Shown: one piece after another, positions 35,770 to 36,118 of the stretch
Numbering within the stretch: the first letter of the stretch is position 1
How the letters are laid out: every line of letters begins with the position of its first letter
Assembly (NCBI GenBank): GCA_937960415.1
Contig: CALGPK010000031.1
Coordinates: 1-36,118 of the forward strand
DNA: 36,118 nt
Reading direction: 5' to 3'
Origin: an uncultured Bacteroidales bacterium
GTDB lineage: Bacteria; Bacteroidota; Bacteroidia; Bacteroidales; GWA2-32-17
Program-made: the position numbers and the translations under genes
Notes under the pieces: generated by a model
What the model saw: only the letters and a program-made list of their open reading frames with translations
The model's database searches: none
Told to the model about the DNA's origin: nothing

Positions 35770-35786
35770 CAAAAATTTTTATAGCT

Positions 35787-36118
35787 ATGATATCTGTTAA
35801 CGAAGCCATATCGCTAGCTCTAAAACATGCTTTTATATTAGGTACCGAAAAAATTAGCTTTAACGAATCATTGGGACGTATTTTAGCCGAAGACATAAAT
35901 TCCGACATCGATATACCATCGTTTAACAAATCGGCTGTAGATGGCTATGCTCTCCGCAAAGAAGATATTAACCTACCCCTAACCATCGTTCAAACGATAC
36001 AAGCTGGAGATATAACTACGGTCAAACTTAACCCTGCCGAATGTGTCAAAATTATGACCGGTGCACGCCTACCCTATAACGCCGACTATGTAGCAAAAAT
36101 CGAAGATACCGAAATTGA
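35787..36118 (+). CDS. moeA: Molybdopterin molybdenumtransferase, 5' part
   Basis: The frame opens with ATG at 35787 and runs off the right edge after 110 codons. It begins MISVNEAISLAL and shows the MoeA domain I signatures SAVDGYALR, TIQAGD, KIMTGARLPYNADYV and KIEDTEI. MoeA inserts molybdenum into adenylated molybdopterin in the last step of molybdenum-cofactor synthesis. The remaining ~280 residues, including the MoCF-binding domain, lie outside the window. Other cofactor genes may follow but are not visible. Confidence 0.92.
   Translation, partial: MISVNEAISLALKHAFILGTEKISFNESLGRILAEDINSDIDIPSFNKSAVDGYALRKEDINLPLTIVQTIQAGDITTVKLNPAECVKIMTGARLPYNADYVAKIEDTEI

Larger units (their letters stand above)
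35331..35786. other. Divergent intergenic region between the C25 peptidase and moeA
   Basis: 456 bp without an intact gene. It should hold the promoters of both flanking genes. A small hairpin TTTGCTT-GAA-AAGCAAA lies at 35356-35372 in the presumed leader of the peptidase gene, and AATTGT-TGT-ACAATT at 35414-35428. The right half contains overlapping reading frames that may be a decayed gene, listed separately. Confidence 0.6.

Noticed and set aside
1-36118. CRISPR array, insertion sequence, prophage or defence island
   Set aside because: No regularly spaced direct repeats, transposase, integrase, phage structural genes or recognised defence genes were seen; the addAB pair is a general repair system.

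Overview
The window looks like chromosomal DNA of a free-living or host-associated member of the Bacteroidota. It is AT-rich, promoter-like sites match the Bacteroidota -7 consensus TAnnTTTG, and the gene content includes type IX secretion (T9SS) parts (a type B sorted PKD adhesin, a PorP/SprF protein, a PorE-like protein and a PorU/PorU2-like C25 peptidase), a DUF4837 lipoprotein and a BT0820-type HAD phosphatase. Genus cannot be fixed from sequence alone.

Left end (1-1377, minus strand): a LacI-family regulator has a 22-bp perfect palindrome in front of it. It is followed 4 bp later by a GH92 alpha-mannosidase reading frame whose N-terminal motif is joined directly to a motif from the middle of the family, so several hundred residues appear to be missing in frame.

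1378-12428 (minus strand): a tightly packed run starts from a recognisable promoter in front of ndk: ndk, yicC-like, gmk, addA-like helicase-nuclease, cstA-like transporter, addB-like nuclease, and a two-TM potassium-channel protein with a long, very regular 12-residue repeat. The channel gene is split by a frameshift. Most junctions are 4-nt overlaps or gaps under 15 nt, so this is probably one transcription unit that mixes nucleotide metabolism, recombination repair, transport and an ion channel.

12429-19964 (plus strand): nrnA-like DHH phosphoesterase and an overlapping FKBP-type lipoprotein (GldI-like context), then an M14 zinc carboxypeptidase, a YdiJ-like FAD/Fe-S oxidoreductase, and a DUF4837 lipoprotein.

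20033-27946 (plus strand): a probable T9SS surface-adhesin operon, made of a 1638-residue protein with ten PKD domains and a type B sorting domain, a PorE-like TPR/propeller protein without its OmpA domain, a PorP/SprF barrel, and a small HAD phosphatase. The adhesin is expected to cross by T9SS, and the PorP/SprF partner to handle type B cargo at the outer membrane.

27947-35330 (minus strand): tRNA-Arg(CCU), a CarboxypepD_reg/MORN-like exported protein, a small orphan gene behind a good promoter, a TrmN6-like tRNA methyltransferase, and a very large C25 (gingipain-like) peptidase of the PorU/PorU2 type. The last 790 bp hold a gene-poor stretch with a possible decayed reading frame, and the 5' part of moeA running off the right edge.

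The least ordinary items are the internally deleted GH92 frame, the dodecapeptide-repeat potassium channel with its frameshift, the cstA gene lodged between addA and addB, and the OmpA-less PorE-like protein in the adhesin operon. I did not find a CRISPR array, insertion sequence, prophage or a clear defence system.
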